Shown piece after piece: positions 27,316 through 35,695 of a stretch of 64,000 bases of DNA. Numbering within the stretch: position 1 is the first letter of the stretch; every line of letters starts with the position of its first letter. Below the pieces are notes generated by a model. It did no database searches. It saw nothing but the letters and a program-made list of their open reading frames with translations, and was not told where the DNA came from. The stretch covers positions 43,930 through 107,929 of the forward strand of contig JANXDC010000010.1 of assembly GCA_025059945.1 (NCBI GenBank). The letters are read 5' to 3'. The DNA is from Bacteroidota bacterium (lineage in GTDB: Bacteria; Bacteroidota; Rhodothermia; JANXDC01). Made by a program: the position numbers and the translations under genes.

Positions 27316-29304
27316 ATGTCGGAAACGCGCACCATCGCCCTGACCGAAGCCCAACTGCGGGAGCTGTACTACTACTTGCTCCTGCCGCGTCGCATTGAAG
27401 AGCGCATGCTGCGGCTGCTGCGGCAGGGCAAACTAGCCAAGTGGTTTTCGGGCATCGGACAAGAGGCCATCTCCGTGGGCGCCACCTATGCGCTGCAGCC
27501 CGACGACGTCATCCTGCCCTTGCACCGGAACCTGGGCGTGTTCACCACGCGCGGCGTGGATCTGAAGCGGCTCCTGCGGCAGCTTATGGGCAAGGCGGGC
27601 GGGTTTACCAAGGGGCGGGATCGCACCTTCCACTTCGGGGTTCCGGAACATCGCATCATCGGCATGATCTCCCATCTAGGGGCCATGCTACCTGTGGCCG
27701 ACGGCCTGGCCTTGGCCTTCCAGCTGCGCAATGAGAGGCGCGTTGCGCTAGCCTTCATAGGGGAAGGGGGCACAAGCGAAGGCGACTTCCACGAAGCGCT
27801 CAACCTGGCCGCCGTCTGGAAGTTGCCCGTTGTGTTTTTGGTCGAAAACAACGGCTACGCTCTCTCGACCCCCACGCGGGAGCAATACGCCTGCGAACGT
27901 CTGGCCGATCGCGCCCTGGGCTACGGCATGGAGGGGTTTCAGGTGGACGGCAACGACGTGTTGGCCGTCTACGAGGCCGTGCGCTACGCGGCGGAAAAAG
28001 CCCGCCAGGGCGACGGCCCGACCCTAATCGAGGCGCTTACGTTTCGGATGCGGGGTCATGAGGAGGCCTCGGGCACCCAGTATGTGCCCCCGGAGCTCTT
28101 CGCCGTTTGGGCCGAGCGCGATCCGCTTTTGCTCTTCACGCGCAGGCTGGAGGCCGAAGGGGTGCTTACGGAGGCCGACAAAGCGGCCATCGAAAGCCGC
28201 ATCCAGAGCCAAATCGAAGAGGCGGTTCAGGACGCGCTCACGGCCCCTTGGCCGGAGAGCACGCCCGAGCGCGAGCTGGCCGACGTGTACGCCCCTAGCC
28301 CCCCGCCCACCGCGCCGCCGACAGGTCCGGCGCCCGAGCGGCGCTACATCGACGCCATCTCCGAGGCCCTGTGGCAGGCCATGGAAGCTGACCCTAAGGT
28401 GCTGCTCCTGGGGCAGGACATCGCGGAGTACGGGGGCGTGTTCAAGGTCACGCAGGGTTTTGTGGAGCGCTTCGGAAAGGCGCGCGTGCGCAATACGCCC
28501 ATCATCGAATCCGGAGCGGTCGGCGCCGCCCTGGGGCTGGCCCTGGAGGGCTTTAAGCCCGTCGTAGAGATGCAATTTGCGGACTTCGTCTCCTGCGCCT
28601 TCAACCAGATCGTCAACAACCTGGCCAAAACGCACTACCGCTGGGGAGCCCCGGTGAACGTAACGATCCGGCTTCCGGCTGGAGGCGGCACGGCGGCCGG
28701 ACCGTTTCACTCCCAGAACCCAGAGGCCTGGTTTCTGCACGTGCCAGGGCTTAAGATCGTAGCCCCAGCCACGCCCTGGGACGCCAAGGGCCTGCTTTTG
28801 GCCGCTATCGAGGACCCCAACCCGGTTCTATACGTGGAGCATAAGCTCCTGTATCGCAGTCTAAAAGGACCCGTGCCCGAGTCGCGCTATACGATTCCGA
28901 TTGGCCGCGCGCAAATCCAACGTCCCGGACGAGACCTTTCGATCATCAGCTACGGGCTGGGCACGCACTGGGCCTTAGAACTGGCCGAGCGCCTGGCAGA
29001 GGAGGGCGTGGAGCTGGAGGTGATCGACCTGCGCTCCCTATTGCCCTGGGACAAAGAACTTGTGCTCGAGTCCGTGCGCCGCACTAACCGGGCCCTGCTG
29101 TTGCACGAAGCCAACCTGACCGGCGGCGTGGGGGCTGAGATCGCCGCCACGATCGCGCAGGAGGCCTTTCGGGACCTAGACGCCCCCGTTTACCGGGTGG
29201 CCTCGCTTGATACCCCGATTCCGTTCAGCGAAAACCTAGAGCGGCACGTCTACTGGCCCAAAGATCGGCTGCCTGAGGCGGTCTGGGAGGTGCTGCGCTT
29301 CTAA
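27316..29304 (+). CDS. Fused alpha/beta 2-oxoacid dehydrogenase E1
   Basis: Thiamine-diphosphate enzyme that decarboxylates a 2-oxo acid (pyruvate or branched-chain) and loads E2. The 662 residues join both chains: E1 alpha (1 to about 325) with FSGIGQEAISVGATYAL and the TPP/Mg motif GEGGTSEGD (149-157) plus ENNGYALS; a Pro-rich linker (SPPPTAPPTGPAPE); then E1 beta from RRYIDAISEALWQAM, with GQDIAEYGGVFKVTQG. The fused form is common in Bacteroidota. No E2 or E3 gene is nearby. A TATCTG box ten bases before the ATG suggests a short leader. Confidence 0.93.
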   Translation: MSETRTIALTEAQLRELYYYLLLPRRIEERMLRLLRQGKLAKWFSGIGQEAISVGATYALQPDDVILPLHRNLGVFTTRGVDLKRLLRQLMGKAGGFTKGRDRTFHFGVPEHRIIGMISHLGAMLPVADGLALAFQLRNERRVALAFIGEGGTSEGDFHEALNLAAVWKLPVVFLVENNGYALSTPTREQYACERLADRALGYGMEGFQVDGNDVLAVYEAVRYAAEKARQGDGPTLIEALTFRMRGHEEASGTQYVPPELFAVWAERDPLLLFTRRLEAEGVLTEADKAAIESRIQSQIEEAVQDALTAPWPESTPERELADVYAPSPPPTAPPTGPAPERRYIDAISEALWQAMEADPKVLLLGQDIAEYGGVFKVTQGFVERFGKARVRNTPIIESGAVGAALGLALEGFKPVVEMQFADFVSCAFNQIVNNLAKTHYRWGAPVNVTIRLPAGGGTAAGPFHSQNPEAWFLHVPGLKIVAPATPWDAKGLLLAAIEDPNPVLYVEHKLLYRSLKGPVPESRYTIPIGRAQIQRPGRDLSIISYGLGTHWALELAERLAEEGVELEVIDLRSLLPWDKELVLESVRRTNRALLLHEANLTGGVGAEIAATIAQEAFRDLDAPVYRVASLDTPIPFSENLERHVYWPKDRLPEAVWEVLRF

Positions 29305-29817
29305 ATGCGATGCCGGCTCGCATATGGCCTGCTTTGGACCGCTTTGGGCGGGTTGCTCTTGGGCGCTGTCCTTCCGGCCTGGTTGCACCCCGATCCGTGG
29401 GAGGCCTGGCAGAGCCCCTGGTTTCGGCTTTATGGGGGCCTTTGCCATCAGCTCCCGGAGCGCTCTTTTTGGGGACCTTCGGCGCCCATGGCCGTCTGCC
29501 AGCGCTGTATGGGTTTGCTTGGGGGGCTGTTCGTAGGCTCTCTTCTGGCCCCGCTTGGGCAGGCCCAAAGGGCGCGCTGGGCTCGACGGGGTTCTTTGCT
29601 GTTAGCCGGCGCCCTGTTGCTGGTGGCGCTGGACTGGCTTTGGGGATGGCTTTACGGCAATAGCGCTCTGTCTCGCGTGCTCACCGGAGCCTGCCTCGGT
29701 CTTGTCTGCGGCCCGTATGCCGCTTGGGGCTGGGTTGCGCTTTGGCGCCCCGGCACCGGAACATACTCAAAAAGGGAGAGGTGTACGCATGGAAACCCCC
29801 ACTACCCCTCCACTTAA
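29305..29817 (+). CDS. DUF2085 membrane protein
   Basis: A 170-residue membrane protein with three to four hydrophobic segments. Two Cys-containing pieces, LCHQLPERSFWG and VCQRCMGLLGGLF, are the DUF2085 signature, suggesting metal or redox chemistry at the membrane, but the function is unknown. Its ATG directly follows the E1 stop codon, and its 3' end overlaps the next gene by 29 bases, so it is translated from the same message. Confidence 0.8.
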   Translation: MRCRLAYGLLWTALGGLLLGAVLPAWLHPDPWEAWQSPWFRLYGGLCHQLPERSFWGPSAPMAVCQRCMGLLGGLFVGSLLAPLGQAQRARWARRGSLLLAGALLLVALDWLWGWLYGNSALSRVLTGACLGLVCGPYAAWGWVALWRPGTGTYSKRERCTHGNPHYPST

Positions 29818-30367
29818 GCTGCCCTCGATCCTCGTAGGGGGTCTGCTGACGGGCGTGCTCATGTTTATTGCGGGCGTGGTGATCGTGCTCCTGCAGCTAG
29901 CCCAAGCGCCCAGCGGGGGCCTAGTGAACCCCTTCCAGCTAAGCAGCGCGGCCGCTAGTTGCCTGCTTGTGTTGCTCTCGGGCTTCAGCGCGGTCTGGCA
30001 TTTTGCGCGCAGTTACGAAAACCCCTCCCTGCGCGCCCTGGAGGCTGTGGCCATGGGCATCGGAGCAGGCTTTTTGGCGGTTCTGCTTTCGGCGGCCCTC
30101 AACTGGCTCTGGCAGACGCTTGATCCCAACATCCCGATGCGGCTCAAGGAGCATCTGATCGAATCCGTAGAGCTGAACGAACGCATCCCCGAGGAGCAAA
30201 AAGAGCAGATCATCGCGGGCATTGAGCGACAATTTGCGCAGCAACGGCGCCTTTCGGGCTTGGCGCAAAGCGTGTTTTTTGCGGGCATCTTCGGCATGAT
30301 CGGAGGCATCTTCGGGGCCCTGCTGGGGCGTGCGGTGTTGCTCAAACCTGCCGAACCCGACGCGTAG
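29789..30367 (+). CDS. Membrane protein, DUF4199-like layout
   Basis: A 192-residue protein with four hydrophobic segments (about 14-38, 48-70, 83-104, 161-185) and a charged stretch with KEHLIESVELNERIPEEQKE between the third and fourth. The four-helix layout with a conserved-looking NP and IPEE recalls DUF4199, but this is a weak impression. GGGAGAGG lies before the ATG at 29789. It shares an operon with the DUF2085 gene and the next membrane gene; function unknown. Confidence 0.6.
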   Translation: METPTTPPLKLPSILVGGLLTGVLMFIAGVVIVLLQLAQAPSGGLVNPFQLSSAAASCLLVLLSGFSAVWHFARSYENPSLRALEAVAMGIGAGFLAVLLSAALNWLWQTLDPNIPMRLKEHLIESVELNERIPEEQKEQIIAGIERQFAQQRRLSGLAQSVFFAGIFGMIGGIFGALLGRAVLLKPAEPDA

Positions 30368-30371
30368 CGGC

Positions 30372-30845
30372 ATGCGCATCGGCTATGGACAAGCGGCCCT
30401 TGTGAGCTCTCTAGCAATCGCGCTTACGTTCCTTTTGCCAGCCCTGAGCCTCCTCAACTTGCTCTGCTGCGCCGGCGTGATCCTAGGGGCTTTGGTAGGG
30501 CCTTATCTATACACCTCGCAGAACCAAGCCCCGATTAGCGCCCGTCAAGCTGCGGCTATGGGGGCACTTGCCGGTGCTCTGGGTGGGCTGTGGTCGCTTC
30601 TGGCGATGCTCCTGCTATATGAACTGGGCATCGACCTGGCCGCCGAGGCGCGTCGGATCTTAAGGGAGCTGGAAGAGTCCGGGGTGTGGGGGTTTGCAGG
30701 CTCCCTTGAGGTGCTCACGGCTGGAGCGAGGATATTGGCTCTTTCGGGGCTTCTGAACATCCTCTGGGGTGCGCTCTTTGGCGCCTTAGGCGGGCTGATC
30801 GGCGGTAGCATTTGGGGTGAAAGATACGCGGTGAGGGGATCGTGA
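30372..30845 (+). CDS. Small membrane protein of unknown function
   Basis: A 157-residue protein with four hydrophobic helices, rich in Gly and Ala (GALAGALGGLWSLLAMLL; LWGALFGALGGLIGGSIWG). I do not recognise a family; similar Gly-rich four-helix proteins are often listed as DUF-type membrane proteins. The start MRIGYGQAAL is four bases after the preceding stop. Its TGA overlaps the GTG start of mtnA (GTGA), tying it to that gene's translation. Confidence 0.6.
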   Translation: MRIGYGQAALVSSLAIALTFLLPALSLLNLLCCAGVILGALVGPYLYTSQNQAPISARQAAAMGALAGALGGLWSLLAMLLLYELGIDLAAEARRILRELEESGVWGFAGSLEVLTAGARILALSGLLNILWGALFGALGGLIGGSIWGERYAVRGS

Positions 30846-31891
30846 CGGCGCTGCGACCGCTGATATGGACGGGAACACACCTTGAGGTGCTCGATCAGAC
30901 GTTTTTGCCTCAGGAGGAGCGGTGGTTAAAGCTCGGCAGCATAGAGGACGTCTGGGAGGCCATTCGCTCCATGCGCGTGCGCGGGGCGCCGGCCATCGGC
31001 ATGGCGGCCGCCTTTGGACTATACCTGGGCGTAAGAGAACGCCGAGACTTCTGGACGGGCCTTGAGGAGGCGATCGCATACCTGAGCACGGCCCGTCCTA
31101 CGGCGGTAAACTTGCGCTGGGCTCTGGAGCGTCTGCGACGGCGGGCTGAGGCGCTGCGCGATCGGCCGACGGAGGAGATCAAGCAGGCCCTGTTGGAGGA
31201 GGCGCTTCGCATCCAGGCCGAGGACGAAGCGATCAACCGCCGCATCGGCGAACACGGCCTGTCGCTGCTCCGGCCCCGGGCGCGCGTGCTTACGCACTGC
31301 AATACGGGCGCTCTAGCCACCTCGGCCTACGGCACGGCCCTAGCCCCTATTCTGCTGGCCCAGGAGCGCGGTTGGGCGCCGCACGTATGGGTGGATGAGA
31401 CGCGGCCCCATCTACAGGGAGCCCGCCTGACGAGCTTTGAACTGGAACGCGCCGGGATCTCCTATAAGCTCATCGTCGACAGCGCGGCCGCTTACCTCAT
31501 GCAACAAGGCCAGGTGGACCTGGTGATCGTGGGGGCCGATCGCGTCACGGCACAGGGGGATGTGGCCAACAAGATCGGCACGTACGCGCTGGCCGTGTTG
31601 GCGCGCGCGCATCGGATTCCTTTCTACGTGGCCGTGCCCACCTCCAGCATCGATTTCAAACTTAGGAGAGGATCCGAGATCCCCATTGAAGAGCGGCCCG
31701 CGGAGGAGCTAACGCACATCCGGGGGGTTTCGATCGCGCCGGCTTGCGCCCCCGTATACAACCCGGCTTTCGACGTCACCCCCGCCCGGCTGATCACGGC
31801 CTTCATCACCGAAAGGGGCATCTTGCGCCCCCCCTACAGGAAGGCCTTTGCGGATCTGCGGCAAGAGCTTATGGAAGCCGAGGGCGCGTGA
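30842..31891 (+). CDS. mtnA: S-methyl-5-thioribose-1-phosphate isomerase
   Basis: Methionine-salvage enzyme that isomerises methylthioribose-1-phosphate to the ribulose form. The 349 residues begin at GTG (TALRPLIWTG) overlapping the previous stop. Family motifs are RVRGAPAIGMAAAFGL, the catalytic Cys in THCNTGALATSAYGTALAPI, DETRPHLQGARLTSFEL and the catalytic Asp in VGADRVTAQGDVANKIGTY. The last 23 bases overlap the convergent minus-strand gene. No other mtn gene is in the window. Confidence 0.95.
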   Translation: MTALRPLIWTGTHLEVLDQTFLPQEERWLKLGSIEDVWEAIRSMRVRGAPAIGMAAAFGLYLGVRERRDFWTGLEEAIAYLSTARPTAVNLRWALERLRRRAEALRDRPTEEIKQALLEEALRIQAEDEAINRRIGEHGLSLLRPRARVLTHCNTGALATSAYGTALAPILLAQERGWAPHVWVDETRPHLQGARLTSFELERAGISYKLIVDSAAAYLMQQGQVDLVIVGADRVTAQGDVANKIGTYALAVLARAHRIPFYVAVPTSSIDFKLRRGSEIPIEERPAEELTHIRGVSIAPACAPVYNPAFDVTPARLITAFITERGILRPPYRKAFADLRQELMEAEGA

Positions 31892-32234
31892 GCACTTCGT
31901 AGAGCGCCGTTCCGGCCCAGCCGGCTAACGCCCCCAGCCCGAAGGCCACCCCCAGCGAAAGGGCCGGAAAACCCCACGGCGGAACCCGATTCCCCACAAA
32001 TCCGCTCAAGCTCATCCGCAACCGGGCCATAGCCTCAGGGTCGAATGCCTCATTGTAAACCAGCAGCAGGGCCCAGACGGCCAACAGCACGACGCCTGCA
32101 CGCCACCACGCACCCCGCCCCATAAACAGGCCCAGTAGGAGCGGAACCAAAAGCGCGGCGCTCCAGCCTAAGAGCACGTGCAGCAGAAGCGCCGCAAGCA
32201 CGCCCAGAGCTCCAAGCGTCCACCAGGAGAGCAT
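31869..32234 (-). CDS. Small membrane protein of unknown function
   Basis: A 121-residue protein with four hydrophobic segments (about 5-22, 24-38, 46-60, 88-110) and a short polar loop EAFDPEAMARLRMS between the third and fourth. I do not recognise it. It ends the moaD-moaE-coiled-coil-acylase operon, three bases after the acylase stop, and overlaps the 3' end of mtnA on the other strand. Confidence 0.6.
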   Translation of the reverse strand: MLSWWTLGALGVLAALLLHVLLGWSAALLVPLLLGLFMGRGAWWRAGVVLLAVWALLLVYNEAFDPEAMARLRMSLSGFVGNRVPPWGFPALSLGVAFGLGALAGWAGTALYEVLTRPRLP

Positions 32235-32237
32235 GGC

Positions 32238-34643
32238 TTATCCTCTAGGACGCAACGTCCAAACGGCTTGGCGCTCCCTCGGGGGCAGCGCCTCCGGCCT
32301 TGCCGGCCGCAGCAGCGGCCGCAGTCTGCCACTTTGCCAGAGCCCGATGTCCAGGTCGTAGTAAGGGCTGAAAGGATTTCCCGAGGGCCCGCCGGGCAGG
32401 ACCCCGTATCCGCGAGGGGAACCGAAGCCGAAATCCACCACCATACGCCAGCTTGCCGAGTGCACGGTCTCCAGATCCCCAGCGGGCCATACCGTATCCC
32501 AGAACCCGGGGGCCGGGTAGGGCCCTCGGCCCAGAACGCGCAGCGCCGGGCTGCGCGTGATGTGTGCGAACACAAACCGGTGATGCTTCCCCCAAGTCCA
32601 GCCCTGCGGATCGGGCCCGTAGCGGCGCACAAGCGTATCCAAGGCAGCATGCAGGGCCTGCCGAACAAGGTCCTGGGCCCGCTCCCGGCCGGGGGTGTCT
32701 TGGCGATCGAACCAGGGGCTCTGCGGGTTTTGCTCAAGCAGATGCAGCAGCACCGCATCGCGCGGGCGTGGTGCCTCCGGAGGAAGTTCATCCCAGACCC
32801 GATCGCGCAGCAGGCTCCAGAAAAGCCAAAACAGAAGCGGCTCCGGCTGATCCAGGCCGGCCACCCCGTTCCAGTTAAGCAGCATCCGCACGGCTTGTGC
32901 GCGCGCGCTATCCGGCCAAGCGCCCTCGGCCGCCGCGTCGCCGATCCAGGGCCGAAGGCGCCGGAAAAGCCAAACCGTCACATCGGCCTGCATGCGGCGG
33001 AAGTCCTCAACCGAGGCGCGGGACAGGGACTCCAGTTGCTCCCGGATGCGCAGCGCCCGAAAGGGGTTGGGCCAGTGATAGCCCAAGTAATACGGGTAAT
33101 CCGGAGGGGCGGGCTCTTGATTGGCCGAGACCAACCATCCATGCGGCGGGTTTATCGAGGCCGGAAGCGCTTCAAAGGGGATCCAGCCCGTCCACTCTGT
33201 GCTATCGGTGGTCCCATCCAGCACACCCCAGCCGTGTCCGTTTCGGCGTACGGGGATCCGGCCGACGCTGCGCAAGGCGATGTGGCCATGGCGGTCCGCG
33301 TACAAGATGTTCTGCGCCGGCGCATCCCAGAAGCGTTGCGCGGCCTCAAATTCGGCCCATGATCGGGCGCCGTTGAACCCCCACAGGGCCCGCAGAAGGC
33401 CCCGGATTTCGAGAGCCGTCCAGCGCAGAGCGAAGGCACGGCCCTCTCGAAAGAAAACCGGTCCGTGATGGGTAAAGCGCACGGTGTCTAAGATGGGGCT
33501 TCCTCCGCGCACGCGCAGCGTATCGACCCACAGCGTAAGCGGCCTCCAAGATCGCCGGTACCAGTAGTACCGCTTTGCGGGGTCCAGTCGCAGGGCGTAG
33601 ACGTCCAAGACATCCGCCCCGGTGTTGGTGAAAGTCCAGGCCACGTAGTCGTTAAAGCCGATCACCACGGCGGGTGTGCCGGGGATGGTGACGCCGTATA
33701 TGTTTCGCGTGGGGCTCACCAAGTGCACCTCGTACCAGATCGAGGGCAGGGTCAGGCGCAGATGGGGATCTCCGGCCAGCAGGGGAAGCCCGCTCTTGGA
33801 GCGGGCCCCGGAGACGGCCCAATGGTTGCTCCCCAGATCGAGCTGCTCCGACCGTACCAGGCCTTCCCCTATACCTATGAAAGAAGGCTGAACGCGGCTT
33901 GGCGGCCTCTGGCCCGGGCCAGAAGCGAAGGGCTCCGCTATGGGACTGTGTTGGGGGTAGAGCTCCCGAACCGCCTCTTGGCCCAAGCGCTCGGCTAGCT
34001 GGCTCATGGCCAAATCATCGAGCCGAAAGGTGAGCTCGAAGGCTTGTAGCAGAGCGATCAGCAGGCTCCGCTCCGGGCTCCAGAGCTCGGGCCGGTAGCC
34101 CAAAAGGCGGAATTCGAGGGGGTAGTCCTGAGGCCGCAGACGGCTTACGTACGCGTTTACGCCCTGGCTAAAGGCCTCCAGCAACATCCAGTCGATCCCC
34201 TTCTCTTGGCGCAGCCGCTCTGCCGCGCGGCGGGCAGCCCAGGCCATGCCGGTGCGCCTGAAGTCGCGATCGCGCTCCAGGAAGGCCGGCCCCAGGACTT
34301 CAGCTAGCCTCCCGGCCGCCGTGCGAGCCAGGAGATCCATCTGAAAGAGCCGATCCCGAGCTACAACATAGCCCAACGCGAGCGCCAGATCCCGGTCTTC
34401 TTGTGCGAACAAATGCGGCACTCCGCGGGCGTCGCGCACGATCAGAACCGGCCGAGAAAGACCCGGCAGCGATAGCTTCAGCCGCTTCGGCTCCCGGGCT
34501 GCGCGAGCCGTTCGGTAAAGGCCATCCCATGGGTCGAGGAACAGCTCAGGGGGCGGAAGCGAACCCCAACGCAGGGTGAGGGCCCAGGAGCAGGCGGCTA
34601 GCAGCAACAGGCGCGCGCTTAAGCGCAAGTACAGGCGCGTCAT
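32238..34643 (-). CDS. Penicillin acylase family protein
   Basis: Ntn-hydrolase of the penicillin/acyl-homoserine-lactone acylase family, 801 residues, made as a precursor and self-cleaved. An N-terminal hydrophobic segment (about 8-25) exports or anchors it. The alpha part has DARGVPHLFAQEDRDLALALGY, and the beta chain should begin at S272 in LGSNHWAVSGARS, followed by LLAGDPHLRL and the oxyanion-region FNDYVAWTFTNTGAD. The substrate is open: beta-lactams, acyl-homoserine lactones or other amides. It lies inside the molybdopterin-synthase operon. Confidence 0.92.
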   Translation of the reverse strand: MTRLYLRLSARLLLLAACSWALTLRWGSLPPPELFLDPWDGLYRTARAAREPKRLKLSLPGLSRPVLIVRDARGVPHLFAQEDRDLALALGYVVARDRLFQMDLLARTAAGRLAEVLGPAFLERDRDFRRTGMAWAARRAAERLRQEKGIDWMLLEAFSQGVNAYVSRLRPQDYPLEFRLLGYRPELWSPERSLLIALLQAFELTFRLDDLAMSQLAERLGQEAVRELYPQHSPIAEPFASGPGQRPPSRVQPSFIGIGEGLVRSEQLDLGSNHWAVSGARSKSGLPLLAGDPHLRLTLPSIWYEVHLVSPTRNIYGVTIPGTPAVVIGFNDYVAWTFTNTGADVLDVYALRLDPAKRYYWYRRSWRPLTLWVDTLRVRGGSPILDTVRFTHHGPVFFREGRAFALRWTALEIRGLLRALWGFNGARSWAEFEAAQRFWDAPAQNILYADRHGHIALRSVGRIPVRRNGHGWGVLDGTTDSTEWTGWIPFEALPASINPPHGWLVSANQEPAPPDYPYYLGYHWPNPFRALRIREQLESLSRASVEDFRRMQADVTVWLFRRLRPWIGDAAAEGAWPDSARAQAVRMLLNWNGVAGLDQPEPLLFWLFWSLLRDRVWDELPPEAPRPRDAVLLHLLEQNPQSPWFDRQDTPGRERAQDLVRQALHAALDTLVRRYGPDPQGWTWGKHHRFVFAHITRSPALRVLGRGPYPAPGFWDTVWPAGDLETVHSASWRMVVDFGFGSPRGYGVLPGGPSGNPFSPYYDLDIGLWQSGRLRPLLRPARPEALPPRERQAVWTLRPRG

Positions 34644-34658
34644 GGATGAGAACGAGAC

Positions 34659-34925
34659 CTAATCCGGATGCCTCCAGATCAGGGCGGCCGTCAGCACGAC
34701 TCCTATGGCGAGGCCCACGCCGAAGGTGATCCACAGGGCGCGCTCAGGATCCTGGCGCACCCGTCGCCTCAGTTCGCGCCGAAGGGCCACTACGTTCGCC
34801 TCCAGGTTTCGAACGCGCTCCTGCCATCCGGACTGCAGCTCATCGCGCAGCTGCTGCAGAGCGGATTCCAGCTGCTCCAGACGCGTTTGCCAGGAGGTGG
34901 GCTCGGGGTTGGGTTTCGGGCTCAT
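34659..34925 (-). CDS. Coiled-coil protein with C-terminal membrane anchor
   Basis: An 88-residue protein: an N-terminal coiled coil with heptad Leu spacing (about 15-60), then ALWITFGVGLAIGVVLTAAL as a single C-terminal helix. The layout resembles ElaB/YqjD-type ribosome- or envelope-associated proteins, but this is only architecture. Its ATG overlaps the moaE stop (ATGA), and the acylase gene follows by 15 bases. Confidence 0.6.
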   Translation of the reverse strand: MSPKPNPEPTSWQTRLEQLESALQQLRDELQSGWQERVRNLEANVVALRRELRRRVRQDPERALWITFGVGLAIGVVLTAALIWRHPD

Positions 34926-35377
34926 GGTTGTCCTTGGGCTGGCTCATGCTCCGGAATCGGGGTTCCGGGGGCCCAATGAAGGCCCGTTGCGGTGCGCTCT
35001 TGCTTCCAAATGGGGGCCCGCACCTTGAGGGCCTCGATTACGTATCGGCAAGCCGAAAAGGCCCCGTCTCGATGAGGGGCGGAGACGACCACGGCCACGC
35101 TGGGCTCGCCAGCGGGGACAAGGCCGAGGCGATGCGCCACGGCCACCCGGCAAATCGGAAAACGCTCCAGCGCCTCCTGGGCGATGCGCCTAAGCTCGGC
35201 CTCGGCCATGCTCACGTAGGCCGTGTACCGAAGCTCGAGCGTCTCCCGACCGTCCGTGATCCGGCGGGCGACGCCTAAAAAGAGCTCTACAGCCCCCGAC
35301 TTGGGTACAACAGCCCACCTTACGAGGGCCGGCCAATCCAGAGGCTCCTCTTGTACGGAGACGCGAATCGGATCCAC
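34922..35377 (-). CDS. moaE: Molybdopterin synthase catalytic subunit
   Basis: Large subunit of molybdopterin synthase, which puts the dithiolene sulfurs into the molybdenum-cofactor precursor. The 151 residues carry GAVELFLGVARRITDGRE and the C-terminal hallmark HRDGAFSACRYVIEALK followed by APIWKQE, with the catalytic Lys region intact. It begins one base after the moaD stop, a normal pairing. No moaA, moaC or moeA is in the window. Confidence 0.93.
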   Translation of the reverse strand: MDPIRVSVQEEPLDWPALVRWAVVPKSGAVELFLGVARRITDGRETLELRYTAYVSMAEAELRRIAQEALERFPICRVAVAHRLGLVPAGEPSVAVVVSAPHRDGAFSACRYVIEALKVRAPIWKQERTATGLHWAPGTPIPEHEPAQGQP

Positions 35378-35378
35378 C

Positions 35379-35633
35379 TCATCCTCCGCTCACGGGGGGT
35401 AGCAGGGCCAGCTCATCGTCCGCCGTAACCGGCGTTTCGGCGTGCGCGCAGCGTCCCCCCACGGCCATCCGACAGAGCGGACGCCAAGAGGCCAAATCCG
35501 GATAACGGGCCTCCAGAAGCGCCCACAGCTGGGCCACCGTCGTAGGACCTGGATCCGGAAGCTCCAGCGCCTCAACCCCGAACAGATCCTGAAGCGGCCC
35601 GAAGATCCGGATGCGCAGCGTGCGGCTCTGCAT
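35379..35633 (-). CDS. moaD: Molybdopterin synthase sulfur-carrier subunit
   Basis: Ubiquitin-fold sulfur carrier, 84 residues, ending in the required Gly-Gly (ALLPPVSGG) that is thiocarboxylated and inserted into MoaE. The pattern LRIRIFGPLQDLFG at the start and VTADDELALLPP near the end are typical. It is the first gene of a five-gene minus-strand operon with a promoter at 35654-35686. Confidence 0.92.
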   Translation of the reverse strand: MQSRTLRIRIFGPLQDLFGVEALELPDPGPTTVAQLWALLEARYPDLASWRPLCRMAVGGRCAHAETPVTADDELALLPPVSGG

Positions 35634-35653
35634 CGAGTTTCACCTTTTGCCAT

Positions 35654-35686
35654 ATAAAGTAGCCTCGCCTGGGCCTCGGGTTCAAG
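35654..35686 (-). promoter_or_regulatory. Promoter of the moaD operon
   Basis: On the minus strand: CTTGAA (35681-35686), 19 bases, TACTTTAT (35654-35661). It follows the same xTTGxx-19-TAnnTT pattern as other promoters here and sits about 20 bases before the moaD ATG. Confidence 0.6.
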
Positions 35687-35695
35687 GGGGATCCT

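Noticed and set aside
32178..33362. Long plus-strand opening of 394 codons
   Set aside because: It is antisense to the penicillin acylase gene, which has clear family motifs; the translated product is Pro/Arg-rich without any recognisable pattern.
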